From the NCBI GenBank assembly GCA_900546715.1, contig UREA01000043.1, forward strand, positions 1 to 9,264: a stretch of 9,264 bases of DNA. The letters run 5' to 3'. This DNA comes from an uncultured Mycoplasmatota bacterium (GTDB lineage Bacteria > Bacillota_I > Bacilli_A > RF39 > UBA660). The notes beneath the pieces were generated by a model. That model did no database searches and was not told the DNA's origin. It saw nothing but the letters and a program-made list of their open reading frames with translations. Position 1 is the stretch's first letter; the number at the start of each line of letters is the position of its first letter. The position numbers and the translations under genes are program-made. This document shows, in pieces, positions 1 to 5,522 of the stretch.

Positions 1-123
1 TATTCGTTCTTCTAAAAAATGATTATATATAAATCTAGAACAACCAATAGTTTGATTGATTAACTTTTTTTGTTCATTGTTTGGATATAATCTAAATTGA
101 TAACCTCTTAAAATAGTAGTCAT
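1..123 (-). CDS. tnpB: TnpB-type protein, IS200/IS605/IS607 OrfB family (N-terminal fragment, cut by window edge)
   Basis: Too short to appear as a complete ORF, but the minus strand reads 41 clean codons from ATG (121-123) to the window edge. The peptide starts MTTILRGYQFRLYPNNEQ and continues through TIGCSRFIYNHFLEER. This is the classic TnpB/OrfB N-terminal helix-turn-helix (Y-x-F-R-L-Y-P followed by an IGCSRFxYN helix). TnpB proteins are RNA-guided DNA nucleases that help IS200/IS605-type elements persist. The RuvC and zinc-ribbon parts, and any right end with its guide (omega) RNA, would lie outside the window. A strong Shine-Dalgarno AAGGAGGA (complement of 132-139) sits 8 bases before the ATG, and a sigma-A promoter lies just upstream. 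No tnpA is seen on this side, so this is a tnpB-only element, a tnpA-downstream arrangement, or a domesticated tnpB. The family call is firm; whether the full gene is intact cannot be seen. Confidence 0.85.
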   Translation of the reverse strand, partial: MTTILRGYQFRLYPNNEQKKLINQTIGCSRFIYNHFLEERI

Positions 124-147
124 ACCAAATTTCCTCCTTGTAAATCA

Positions 148-176
148 AGTATATCAAACAGTTGTTTGAGTGTCAA
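148..176 (-). promoter_or_regulatory. Near-consensus sigma-A promoter of tnpB with palindrome in the spacer
   Basis: On the minus strand, TTGACA (complement of 171-176) is followed by exactly 17 bases and then TATACT (complement of 148-153). The predicted start is near 141, giving a leader of about 18 nt that contains the Shine-Dalgarno. The -35 is perfect and the -10 is 5/6, the best-looking promoter in the window. The whole spacer except one base is the inverted repeat TCAAACA-GT-TGTTTGA (154-169), which is placed where a dimeric repressor would block RNA polymerase. Confidence 0.75.
154..169. repeat. Perfect 7-bp inverted repeat between -35 and -10 (candidate operator)
   Basis: TCAAACA (154-160), a 2-base centre GT, then TGTTTGA (163-169). 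Both arms match exactly. The centre is too short for a good RNA hairpin, and the predicted start site lies downstream, so the repeat is probably not transcribed from this promoter. A protein-binding operator or a single-stranded DNA hairpin of the element's left end (6-bp stem, 4-nt loop) are the two sensible readings. Sequence seen; role inferred. Confidence 0.5.
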
Positions 177-212
177 TATTTTCATTAAAAAAAGTATAAC
201 TTTCCTATTATA

Positions 213-254
213 CAAAAAATAGCTCACAAGAAAAGATTAACTTACTTTTGAGCT
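213..254 (-). terminator. Rho-independent terminator of the dacB-spmA-spmB-rluB operon
   Basis: On the minus strand, AGCTCAAAAG (complement of 245-254) pairs with CTTGTGAGCT (complement of 221-230) with one mismatch in ten and a loop of about 14 nt. It is followed by ATTTTTTG (complement of 213-220). The 5' arm overlaps the last rluB codons and its stop. It separates rluB from the downstream tnpB, which has its own promoter. Confidence 0.7.
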
Positions 255-961
255 AAATTGTACAGTTTTTTAATTTCCTTAATTGATAACTTTCTATATT
301 CACCAGATTTTAAATCTTTTATGTCTAGAAAACCATAACCAATTCTACTTAATTTCAAAACGTTTGCATTTATTGTCTTAAACAATTTTTTTACTATGTG
401 ATTTCTACCTTCGATTATAGTTATTTCTATAATCATGGTGTCTTTTTCCTTATTAATATTTTTTACTTTTAATTTTCTAACATCAACCTTCCTATCTTCT
501 ACAACTACACCATTTTTAATTTTATGTAATTCTTCTTTAGTTAAAATCCTATTTAGTTTAGCAATATAAGTTTTTTCTATTTCAAATTTTGGGTGCATTA
601 ATGTATTGGCAAATTCTCCATCGTTGGTAAGCAAAATTAATCCTGTTGTATCGTAATCAAGTCTTCCAATAGGATAAATTCTAGCATCAGTATTAATTAA
701 ATCAACAACTGTAATACGTCCAGCAGTATCACTAACAGCACTAATAACACTTCTTGGTTTGTTTAACACATAATATTCATGTTTAATATCTTTGTTAATT
801 ATTACGCCATCGATACTAATAACATCATTACGATCAACCTTAGTTCCAAGCTCTGTTATGACTTTACCATTAACTAAAACTCTTTTGTGTCGTATTAAGT
901 CTTCCGCTTTTCTTCTGGAAGTATATCCATATTCAGCAATGATCTTTTGTAAGCGTTCCAT
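242..961 (-). CDS. rluB: 23S rRNA pseudouridine synthase, RsuA/RluB family
   Basis: A 239-aa enzyme that isomerises a specific uridine to pseudouridine in rRNA. By family and synteny this is RluB, acting on the 23S peptidyl-transferase region. Residues 1-60 form an S4 RNA-binding domain (ERLQKIIAEYGYTSRRKAE). The catalytic domain follows with LNKPR near 67-70, the signature GRLDYDTTGLILLTNDG starting at 99 with catalytic Asp102, and the C-terminal EGRNHIVKKLF motif (EGxNxQV-type). Length is normal for the RsuA/RluB/RluE/RluF group. The ATG at 959-961 has an AGGTGG Shine-Dalgarno. It is the last gene of the dacB operon, 31 bp after spmB, as ypuL/rluB follows spmB in B. subtilis. That context supports RluB over other paralogues. 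Confidence 0.92.
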   Translation of the reverse strand: MERLQKIIAEYGYTSRRKAEDLIRHKRVLVNGKVITELGTKVDRNDVISIDGVIINKDIKHEYYVLNKPRSVISAVSDTAGRITVVDLINTDARIYPIGRLDYDTTGLILLTNDGEFANTLMHPKFEIEKTYIAKLNRILTKEELHKIKNGVVVEDRKVDVRKLKVKNINKEKDTMIIEITIIEGRNHIVKKLFKTINANVLKLSRIGYGFLDIKDLKSGEYRKLSIKEIKKLYNLAQK

Positions 962-992
962 GTAACCACCTACTTACAGTATAACACATTCC

Positions 993-1511
993 TTAGAAAA
1001 ATAACATAGTAATTATAAAAGCAACTGTAATTCCGACGAGATCCGCAAATAAACCAACACCTAAAGAGTAACGAATTTTCTTAACTCCAATGGAGCTAAA
1101 ATATAGAGCAAGGACATAAATAGTGGTATCTGTACAACCTTGCAGAACACTTGCAAGTCTTCCAACATAAGAATCTGGTCCATATTTAATAAAAATATCA
1201 TTCATTATAGCAAGAGTTGCGGTACCAGATATCGGACGAAGGAGAGCCATTGGCATAATTTCTAGAGGAATATTTATCAAATTTAGTATGGGTGTGAATA
1301 CTCCTAAAACAGCATTTACAAAATTACTATCTAAAAAAATATTGATAGCAAAAACCATAGCAATAATGGAAGGAAAAATATTAAATGAAATCATTAATCC
1401 TTCTTTAGCACCTTCTAAAAATGTATCATAAATATTGACTTTTTTGATAAATCCATAAAATATTACAAATACAATAAATACAGGAATTACTATTTTAGAA
1501 AAGGTATTCAT
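993..1511 (-). CDS. spmB: Spore maturation protein B (nucleoside-recognition/Gate domain membrane protein)
   Basis: A 172-aa integral membrane protein close to the length of B. subtilis SpmB (178 aa). Hydrophobic segments lie at about 6-22, 40-60, 65-90, 127-141 and 150-172. Conserved family motifs are visible: LLRPISG (90-96), GPDSYVGRLAS (111-121) and QGCTDTTIYVLALYFSS (124-140), followed by IGVKKIRY. In B. subtilis SpmA and SpmB act together in spore-core dehydration and heat resistance; the transported solute is not known. The ATG overlaps the spmA stop by four bases (ATGA), so translation is probably coupled, and GAAGGAGGA sits 7 bases upstream. Homologues also occur in non-sporulating bacteria, so the name records family, not proven sporulation. 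Confidence 0.92.
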   Translation of the reverse strand: MNTFSKIVIPVFIVFVIFYGFIKKVNIYDTFLEGAKEGLMISFNIFPSIIAMVFAINIFLDSNFVNAVLGVFTPILNLINIPLEIMPMALLRPISGTATLAIMNDIFIKYGPDSYVGRLASVLQGCTDTTIYVLALYFSSIGVKKIRYSLGVGLFADLVGITVAFIITMLFF

Positions 1512-2089
1512 TTATTATTCCTCCTTCTTATAAAATAATCCAGTAATAATCCTCCGATAGATGAACAAAAAGTGGCAATAACACCTGGTAAAATTATTTC
1601 TGAAGGGTTTTCTGAACCTGTTGCAATACGCAGAGCTAAAACTGTTGTTGGAACAATGGTTACTCCTGCGGTATTTAAAACTAAAAAGGTAATCATAGCA
1701 ACGCTTGCTGTATCTTTTTTATCATTTATTTTTTGTAGTTCACTCATGGCTTTTAGTCCGAAAGGAGTTGCAGCAGAACCTAATCCCATCATATTGGCGG
1801 CGATATTTGATGCAATAAACCCAAGCGCCGGATTATCTTTTGGAACACTTGGAAAAAGACGAGATAAAATCGGTTCCATTAATTTAGCAAATTTATTGAG
1901 CAAACCTGAGACTTCAGCAATTTTCATAATTCCAGTCCATAAAACAATAACTGGTAAAATTGATAACATCAAGTCTAGTGCTTTCGTACCATTAGTTAAA
2001 ATACTATCATTTATTATATCTAAATTACCTGTAAGAGCCGAAAAACCAATACCAATAAGTATTAAAAATAGCCAAATGTAACTTACCAT
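1508..2089 (-). CDS. spmA: Spore maturation protein A (Gate domain membrane protein)
   Basis: A 193-aa multi-pass membrane protein, nearly the length of B. subtilis SpmA (196 aa). Key motifs are NIAANMMGLGSAATPFGLKA (95-114) and FLVLNTAGVTIVPTTVLALR (135-154), both typical of SpmA. A C-terminal helix ends in a basic RRRNNK tail. The start chosen is ATG at 2087-2089. It gives MVSYIWLF, as in the Bacillus protein, and AAGGTGG ends 5 bases upstream. The in-frame GTG at 2096-2098 would sit inside that Shine-Dalgarno and is rejected. The start lies within the last codons of dacB (GGATGGTAA), and the gene ends in TGA overlapping the spmB ATG. SpmA is thought to work with SpmB and DacB in spore maturation. 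Confidence 0.92.
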   Translation of the reverse strand: MVSYIWLFLILIGIGFSALTGNLDIINDSILTNGTKALDLMLSILPVIVLWTGIMKIAEVSGLLNKFAKLMEPILSRLFPSVPKDNPALGFIASNIAANMMGLGSAATPFGLKAMSELQKINDKKDTASVAMITFLVLNTAGVTIVPTTVLALRIATGSENPSEIILPGVIATFCSSIGGLLLDYFIRRRNNK

Positions 2090-3162
2090 CCTAGCCACCT
2101 TAATAATTTATCCCACCAAGATAAATTTTCTAATTCTTTATTTTTCTCTACATAAATATTTACTTCTTTTACTAATTCCTCTTTTATATATATTTTAGCT
2201 GACCCCACAACATCACCATTCATATAATTATTATTTTTAAAAAGTTCATATTTAATAGAAATACTATTCTTCTCTTCTTTTAAAACAGGAATATAGACAT
2301 CATCTTTAATATACAAAGTATCATTTTTATATTCGGTATCTTCTTTAATTTTAAAGTTTTTCTTATCTAATACTTTAATTGCTTCATATTTTTTAAATAT
2401 TTCCGTATATAAAGTTAAATGATCTTCAAAATCATTGGGATCATTAAGAGTAACAATTACTAAATCTATATTATTGCTGCTGGCGGTAGTTACTAGTGTT
2501 CTTCTAGCTTTTTTAGTAAAACCAGTTTTTCCTCCGGTGATAAAATCATATTCGTGCAAAAGTCTATTTTTATTTGTCCAACTATAACTTTTTTTATTAG
2601 TTTTAACACTATAATTTTTAGTTGCAAAGATTTCTCTAAATGTTTCATTTTCCATAGCATATTTAGTTAAAAGAGCCATATCATAAGCAGTTGATAAATT
2701 AGCTGTGCCATCACTTTCTTCAAGCCCATGTGCATTATAAAAATAACTATTAGTCATGCCTATTTTGCTAGCGGTTTCATTCATAAGCATGGCAAAAGCT
2801 TCCATAGAACCAGCAATATTTTTAGCAATAACTACCGCAGCATCATTGCCACTCCTTAGCATTAAGCCGTAAAGTAAATCTCTTAAAGTTAATTTTTCGC
2901 CCATTTCAATATATATTGCACTACCATAAGCATCAAGTACTTCTTCACTAACCTCATAAACATCATCCAAATTACCATATTCTATAGCTACAATTGCAGT
3001 CATTATCTTAGTAATACTAGCAATTAATCTTTGTTCATGAATATTTTGTTCGAAAAATACCCTATTACTATTTAAATCCATAACAATGGCACTACTAGCA
3101 GTTATTGCTGATACTTTTATTGGTAATATTAATAATACAAAACTTAAAATTAACTTTTTCAT
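2083..3162 (-). CDS. dacB: D-alanyl-D-alanine carboxypeptidase (penicillin-binding protein 5/5* type)
   Basis: A 359-aa exported serine peptidase of the S11 family that removes the terminal D-Ala from peptidoglycan stem peptides, limiting cross-linking. The N-terminus (MKKLILSFVLLILPIKVSA) is a signal peptide with likely cleavage near residue 19. All three catalytic motifs are intact: SITK (Ser49, Lys52), SGN (104-106) and KTG (212-214). A beta-rich C-terminal region (about 275-340) fits the PBP5 C-domain. The last residues, WWDKLLRWLGW, form the expected amphipathic membrane anchor. The first position in a dacB-spmA-spmB-rluB operon points to the B. subtilis DacB (PBP5*, sporulation-specific, 382 aa) rather than DacA or DacF. 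Because this is the operon's only visible paralogue, it could also serve vegetative growth. ATG at 3160-3162 has an AGGGGA Shine-Dalgarno. Confidence 0.9.
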   Translation of the reverse strand: MKKLILSFVLLILPIKVSAITASSAIVMDLNSNRVFFEQNIHEQRLIASITKIMTAIVAIEYGNLDDVYEVSEEVLDAYGSAIYIEMGEKLTLRDLLYGLMLRSGNDAAVVIAKNIAGSMEAFAMLMNETASKIGMTNSYFYNAHGLEESDGTANLSTAYDMALLTKYAMENETFREIFATKNYSVKTNKKSYSWTNKNRLLHEYDFITGGKTGFTKKARRTLVTTASSNNIDLVIVTLNDPNDFEDHLTLYTEIFKKYEAIKVLDKKNFKIKEDTEYKNDTLYIKDDVYIPVLKEEKNSISIKYELFKNNNYMNGDVVGSAKIYIKEELVKEVNIYVEKNKELENLSWWDKLLRWLGW

Positions 3163-3183
3163 GAGAATCCCCTATAAAAAGAT

Positions 3184-3211
3184 ATGATTATTAACTTAAA
3201 ATATGTGTCCA
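3184..3211 (-). promoter_or_regulatory. Weak candidate promoter for the dacB operon
   Basis: On the minus strand, TGGACA (complement of 3206-3211, 5/6 to the -35) is followed by 16 bases and AATCAT (complement of 3184-3189, 4/6 to the -10). An overlapping sigma-E-like pair is also present: ACATATT (complement of 3200-3206), 13 bases, CATATCTT (complement of 3179-3186). The second would start transcription within the Shine-Dalgarno, which weakens it. The promoter of this operon must lie in this 127-bp divergent gap or be absent, but neither match is strong. Confidence 0.3.
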
Positions 3212-3213
3212 AA

Positions 3214-3231
3214 AAATTTGTAAAATTTGTA
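3214..3231. repeat. Two tandem 9-bp copies of AAATTTGTA
   Basis: AAATTTGTA at 3214-3222 is repeated exactly at 3223-3231, in the middle of the divergent gap between dacB and the plus-strand gene at 3290. In such AT-rich DNA, two 9-mers could arise by slippage. The position between two promoters makes a regulator site possible but unproven. Confidence 0.4.
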
Positions 3232-3243
3232 ATTTACCCCTAA

Positions 3244-3268
3244 CAAAATGCATATTTTGTGATACAAT
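3244..3268 (+). promoter_or_regulatory. Extended -10 promoter with an adjoining inverted repeat
   Basis: TG-A-TACAAT (3260-3268) is an extended -10 with the start predicted near 3275, about 15 bases before the ATG at 3290. No good -35 is found at 16-18 bases spacing, as is common for extended -10 promoters. Directly upstream, CAAAAT (3244-3249) and ATTTTG (3254-3259) form an inverted repeat around GCAT, in the place of the -35/spacer, where a regulator could bind. Confidence 0.45.
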
Positions 3269-3289
3269 ATAGGGCATGGGGTGGTTTTT

Positions 3290-4072
3290 ATGATAAGTTT
3301 TAAAGTATATCAACAATTATTTGAAATAAAAGAGGGATTGGTAAGAATAGAATGTATTAATTTACCTTTATATAATGAATTTGAAGAAGTTTATCCTTTA
3401 TATAAAGATGTAGATGAAACTACTTTTATGGAACAAATGAATCATACTTATACGATACAAGAAAAAGCTATAATGGCTATTATTGCTATAAAATATTCAG
3501 AATTAATAAATAATAAAGATTTAAATTATATTAGTTCAATATGTGAATTTTTAGCTAAAAATAATATAAGCACTTATTATTTTGGTGATTATGTTAGGAT
3601 ACTATGTAATAATCAAGTATATAACTATGCAATGCTTTTATATTCTAATAACTATGGCATTACTAAACACACTATTTTATTTGATTTGTTATATAGACTA
3701 TATGATTTAACTAATCCTAATTGTTTAAATTTTATAATTGAATTTTTAGCTAGATTAGCTAATACTCCAAATTTTTTATTTATTGATTGTACAAATTTAT
3801 TAGATATTTATAATAAAATACTTGCCAAAATGGAAGAAATAGATTTTAATGATCCTGATACTTTTAAAGAAGTAGATTATCAAATATTACATGAACTTTT
3901 TAATATTAATAGATTAAATAATAATTTATCTATGGATTTATTTAAAGATTTAAAAGAAGTGGATTGTAATTATGTTGATTACATATCTAAAATAAAAGAA
4001 TGCCTAACAACTATTAAAAATTATAATATTATTCCTTTTAGCTTAAAAAGGACACAAAATAAAAATGAGTAA
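3290..4072 (+). CDS. Uncharacterised helix-rich soluble protein (260 aa)
   Basis: I do not recognise this protein. It has no signal peptide, transmembrane helix or lipobox, so it is probably cytoplasmic. It is rich in Asn, Ile, Leu and Tyr and carries seven scattered Cys. Runs such as ISSICEFLAKNN, NYAMLLYSNNYG and NFIIEFLARLAN suggest successive amphipathic helices, possibly an alpha-solenoid; this is a guess from pattern only. The start chosen is ATG 3290-3292 (MISFKVYQQL), five bases after GGGGTGG. The upstream in-frame GTG at 3281 lies inside that Shine-Dalgarno. Codon use is strongly AT-biased like the neighbours, with no sign of recent transfer. It is transcribed divergently from dacB and ends base-to-base against the convergent lipoprotein gene over a shared hairpin. 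Expression as a protein is likely; function is unknown. Confidence 0.75.
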   Translation: MISFKVYQQLFEIKEGLVRIECINLPLYNEFEEVYPLYKDVDETTFMEQMNHTYTIQEKAIMAIIAIKYSELINNKDLNYISSICEFLAKNNISTYYFGDYVRILCNNQVYNYAMLLYSNNYGITKHTILFDLLYRLYDLTNPNCLNFIIEFLARLANTPNFLFIDCTNLLDIYNKILAKMEEIDFNDPDTFKEVDYQILHELFNINRLNNNLSMDLFKDLKEVDCNYVDYISKIKECLTTIKNYNIIPFSLKRTQNKNE

Positions 4073-4083
4073 TCACTCATTTT
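4062..4083. terminator. Symmetric hairpin ending two convergent genes (bidirectional terminator)
   Basis: AAAATGAGT (4062-4070) and ACTCATTTT (4075-4083) are perfect 9-bp inverted arms around AATC. The hairpin carries A-runs on one side and T-runs on the other in both directions. It covers the final codons and stops of the plus gene (TAA, 4070-4072) and the minus lipoprotein gene (TGA, complement of 4073-4075). The stem is AT-rich, so termination may be moderate. Confidence 0.55.
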
Positions 4084-4621
4084 CTTCATATATACCATGG
4101 ATTTTTTCTAAATCACTTTGACTAATTTCAGTTACTTGCCAAACGTCATCTTCATTTTTCTCTACATTAAAGTTTATTGTATAACTTATAGTATCAGTAT
4201 TTTTTTGCATTAAATCAAGTTTATAATCTAAGAATTTAGATAAATCATAATTGTTAAATTCATCATAAAATTCTTCACTATGTTCATTTAAATACTTACT
4301 AGCATCACTTTGGGCCTTCCCCAAATTATAGACGGTAATTTTAGTTTCTACTATAGCTACATCATCGTTATAATCTTCACTAATTATTTCATAAGTAAGG
4401 TCTGTATATTGCTTGCGAAGAATATCACGATATTTATCTTTTTGCTCATCATTTAAATTTTCTTCACTATCTACAACATCATCCATATCTCCAACAACTG
4501 AAGCACTTAAATTACGATACTCATCTAAAAATGCTTCGACTGCTCCTCTAGCAGTATTATTATTACAACTACAACCACTTAAACAAATTAAAGCTAAAAC
4601 AATTAATAATATTTTTTTCAT
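4073..4621 (-). CDS. Small secreted lipoprotein, possible NTF2-like (DUF4878-type) fold
   Basis: A 182-aa lipoprotein. MKKILLIVLALICLSGC gives a short basic N-region, a hydrophobic core and the lipobox LSGC with lipidated Cys17, so the mature protein is tethered to the outer face of the membrane. After an Asn-rich linker, the body begins ARGAVEAFLDEYRNL. It then has alternating helix and strand segments (YTDLTYEIISEDYNDDVAIVE, and near the C-terminus ISYTINFNVEKNEDDVWQV). This helix-then-beta pattern ending in a W-x-V strand resembles DUF4878/NTF2-like lipoproteins, but the resemblance is from memory. The mature part is acidic (many Asp/Glu). ATG at 4619-4621 follows AAGGTG by about 5 bases. 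It lies 38 bp after the YjbA-like gene, with an AT-only inverted repeat in the gap. Confidence 0.8.
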   Translation of the reverse strand: MKKILLIVLALICLSGCSCNNNTARGAVEAFLDEYRNLSASVVGDMDDVVDSEENLNDEQKDKYRDILRKQYTDLTYEIISEDYNDDVAIVETKITVYNLGKAQSDASKYLNEHSEEFYDEFNNYDLSKFLDYKLDLMQKNTDTISYTINFNVEKNEDDVWQVTEISQSDLEKIHGIYEENE

Positions 4622-4636
4622 AATTCACCTTAATAC

Positions 4637-4657
4637 TATTATTAACTGCTAATAATA
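4637..4657. repeat. AT-only inverted repeat before the lipoprotein gene
   Basis: TATTATTA (4637-4644) and TAATAATA (4650-4657) are perfect 8-bp arms around ACTGC. On the minus-strand transcript the hairpin would end a few bases before the AAGGTG ribosome site of the lipoprotein gene. No T-run follows, so it is not a standard terminator. It could be an operator, an RNA-stability hairpin or chance in AT-rich DNA. Confidence 0.4.
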
Positions 4658-4659
4658 AA

Positions 4660-5289
4660 TTATACATTATTATAACTAAGTCTTATTAGATTATAAATAA
4701 ATACTTCTCTATCAGTAATACCCTCTTGTAATTTTTGATTCATTTCTTTATATATTTCTTCAAAATTATCACTATCTTTTAAAAACCATTCATTATATAG
4801 ATATTTTAATTTATCAAAATTTTCTTTTTTATATAAAGAATCTATTTCTATTTGAATGAAATTCTTAATATTATTTTCAATTCTTAAATTATTATTGGTA
4901 TTTAATTTTGGGCCTAATTCATAATTTAATTTAAACTGTGGTAAAGTATAAAGCATTTCAATTACTCCAATTTCATCATCAACTTGCAGGAATGAACGGT
5001 ATATACTTTTTCCCTCACTATTAAATTCTAGAGCTATTGCCCCATTTTTACTGGCAAACAAAGCTACATATTTAAGGGTTTTATTCTTAAGTTCACATTT
5101 ATTTTCAATTAAATCTAAAAAATCTTTAGTAACTATAATCTCATTATAAATTAAATCTTTAAGTATTTTATTACTTACAGAAAATAAGGGAATTTTTCTA
5201 ATTAATTCCACATTATCTTCATCAAACCACTCATAAAACATAAAAGGTATTTCATTAAAGTTTAAAACTAAATCATAATAAAAATTCAT
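4660..5289 (-). CDS. Conserved hypothetical protein, tentatively YjbA/UPF0736 (DUF3603) family
   Basis: A 209-aa soluble protein with no signal or membrane segment. The arrangement resembles B. subtilis YjbA as I remember it. It has FYEWFDEDNVELIRKIPLF near residues 18-36 (an EW-x-DD-x-VELL-like motif followed by a Pro-Leu pair). It also has a central strand-turn-strand with FASKNGAIALEFNSEGKSIYRS (about 93-114) where YjbA has a V-x-D-G-K-G-I-I-A-I-D segment, and a late tryptophan-containing helix (LKYLYNEWFL). It is shorter than YjbA (about 250 aa). The function of that family is unknown to me. The ATG (5287-5289) overlaps the TGA of the upstream small membrane gene, with GGGAGG about 8 bases upstream, so the two are probably translated together. 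Gene reality is well supported; the family name is tentative. Confidence 0.7.
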   Translation of the reverse strand: MNFYYDLVLNFNEIPFMFYEWFDEDNVELIRKIPLFSVSNKILKDLIYNEIIVTKDFLDLIENKCELKNKTLKYVALFASKNGAIALEFNSEGKSIYRSFLQVDDEIGVIEMLYTLPQFKLNYELGPKLNTNNNLRIENNIKNFIQIEIDSLYKKENFDKLKYLYNEWFLKDSDNFEEIYKEMNQKLQEGITDREVFIYNLIRLSYNNV

Positions 5290-5483
5290 CTTTTTAGCCT
5301 CCCTATTCCTTTATATATAAAAAAACATCCACCAAGTATAAATAGTAAACATGAACTTCTAATAATAAAATAAACAAATTCAAAAAATGTATACCCTAAA
5401 GTAAATAAATTTAGATAAATTATTATTAGAAATAATGCTATGCTTATAAAAAAACTACCTAATACTAAAAAAAATATTCTCAT
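5286..5483 (-). CDS. Small membrane protein with two predicted helices (65 aa)
   Basis: A 65-aa protein made almost wholly of two hydrophobic segments, about 4-29 and 34-58. They are separated by a short turn and followed by a basic tail (GIGRLKR) that would face the cytoplasm. I recognise no family. It is the first gene of a minus-strand run and overlaps the next gene by ATGA, so it likely forms a functional or regulatory pair with the YjbA-like protein. The only in-frame ATG is 5481-5483, and no Shine-Dalgarno precedes it (the upstream bases are ATATATTTAAAT). A leaderless or near-leaderless start, or a role mainly in leading ribosomes to the next gene, are both possible. Small two-helix proteins can arise by chance in AT-rich DNA, but the tight coupling argues for a real gene. 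Confidence 0.65.
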   Translation of the reverse strand: MRIFFLVLGSFFISIALFLIIIYLNLFTLGYTFFEFVYFIIRSSCLLFILGGCFFIYKGIGRLKR

Positions 5484-5505
5484 ATTTAAATATATATGAT
5501 AAAAT
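5477..5505 (+). promoter_or_regulatory. Promoter of the PPIase lipoprotein gene
   Basis: TTCTCA (5477-5482, 4/6 to the -35), 17 bases, then TAAAAT (5500-5505, 5/6 to the -10), preceded by TG at 5497-5498 (extended -10). Start is predicted near 5512, leaving only about 11 bases before the ATG at 5523. The -35 overlaps the ATG of the divergent small membrane gene, so the two transcription units are likely to interfere with each other. Confidence 0.5.
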
Positions 5506-5522
5506 ACTTTTGGTGATACATG

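Noticed and set aside
191..203. Short inverted repeat AAAGT-ATA-ACTTT as a transposon left-end hairpin
   Set aside because: Only 5-bp arms in AT-rich DNA; element boundaries cannot be set from one partial copy.
1572..2081. 169-aa plus-strand open frame
   Set aside because: Lies wholly antisense to spmA, which has strong family motifs; no ribosome site or recognisable protein.
3275..3292. Five-codon leader peptide (MGWFL) overlapping the ATG at 3290
   Set aside because: The predicted transcript start is at about its first base and it contains the ribosome site of the main gene; no attenuation hairpin is seen.
4413..4652. 79-aa plus-strand open frame
   Set aside because: Antisense to the lipoprotein gene, no ribosome site, no family resemblance.
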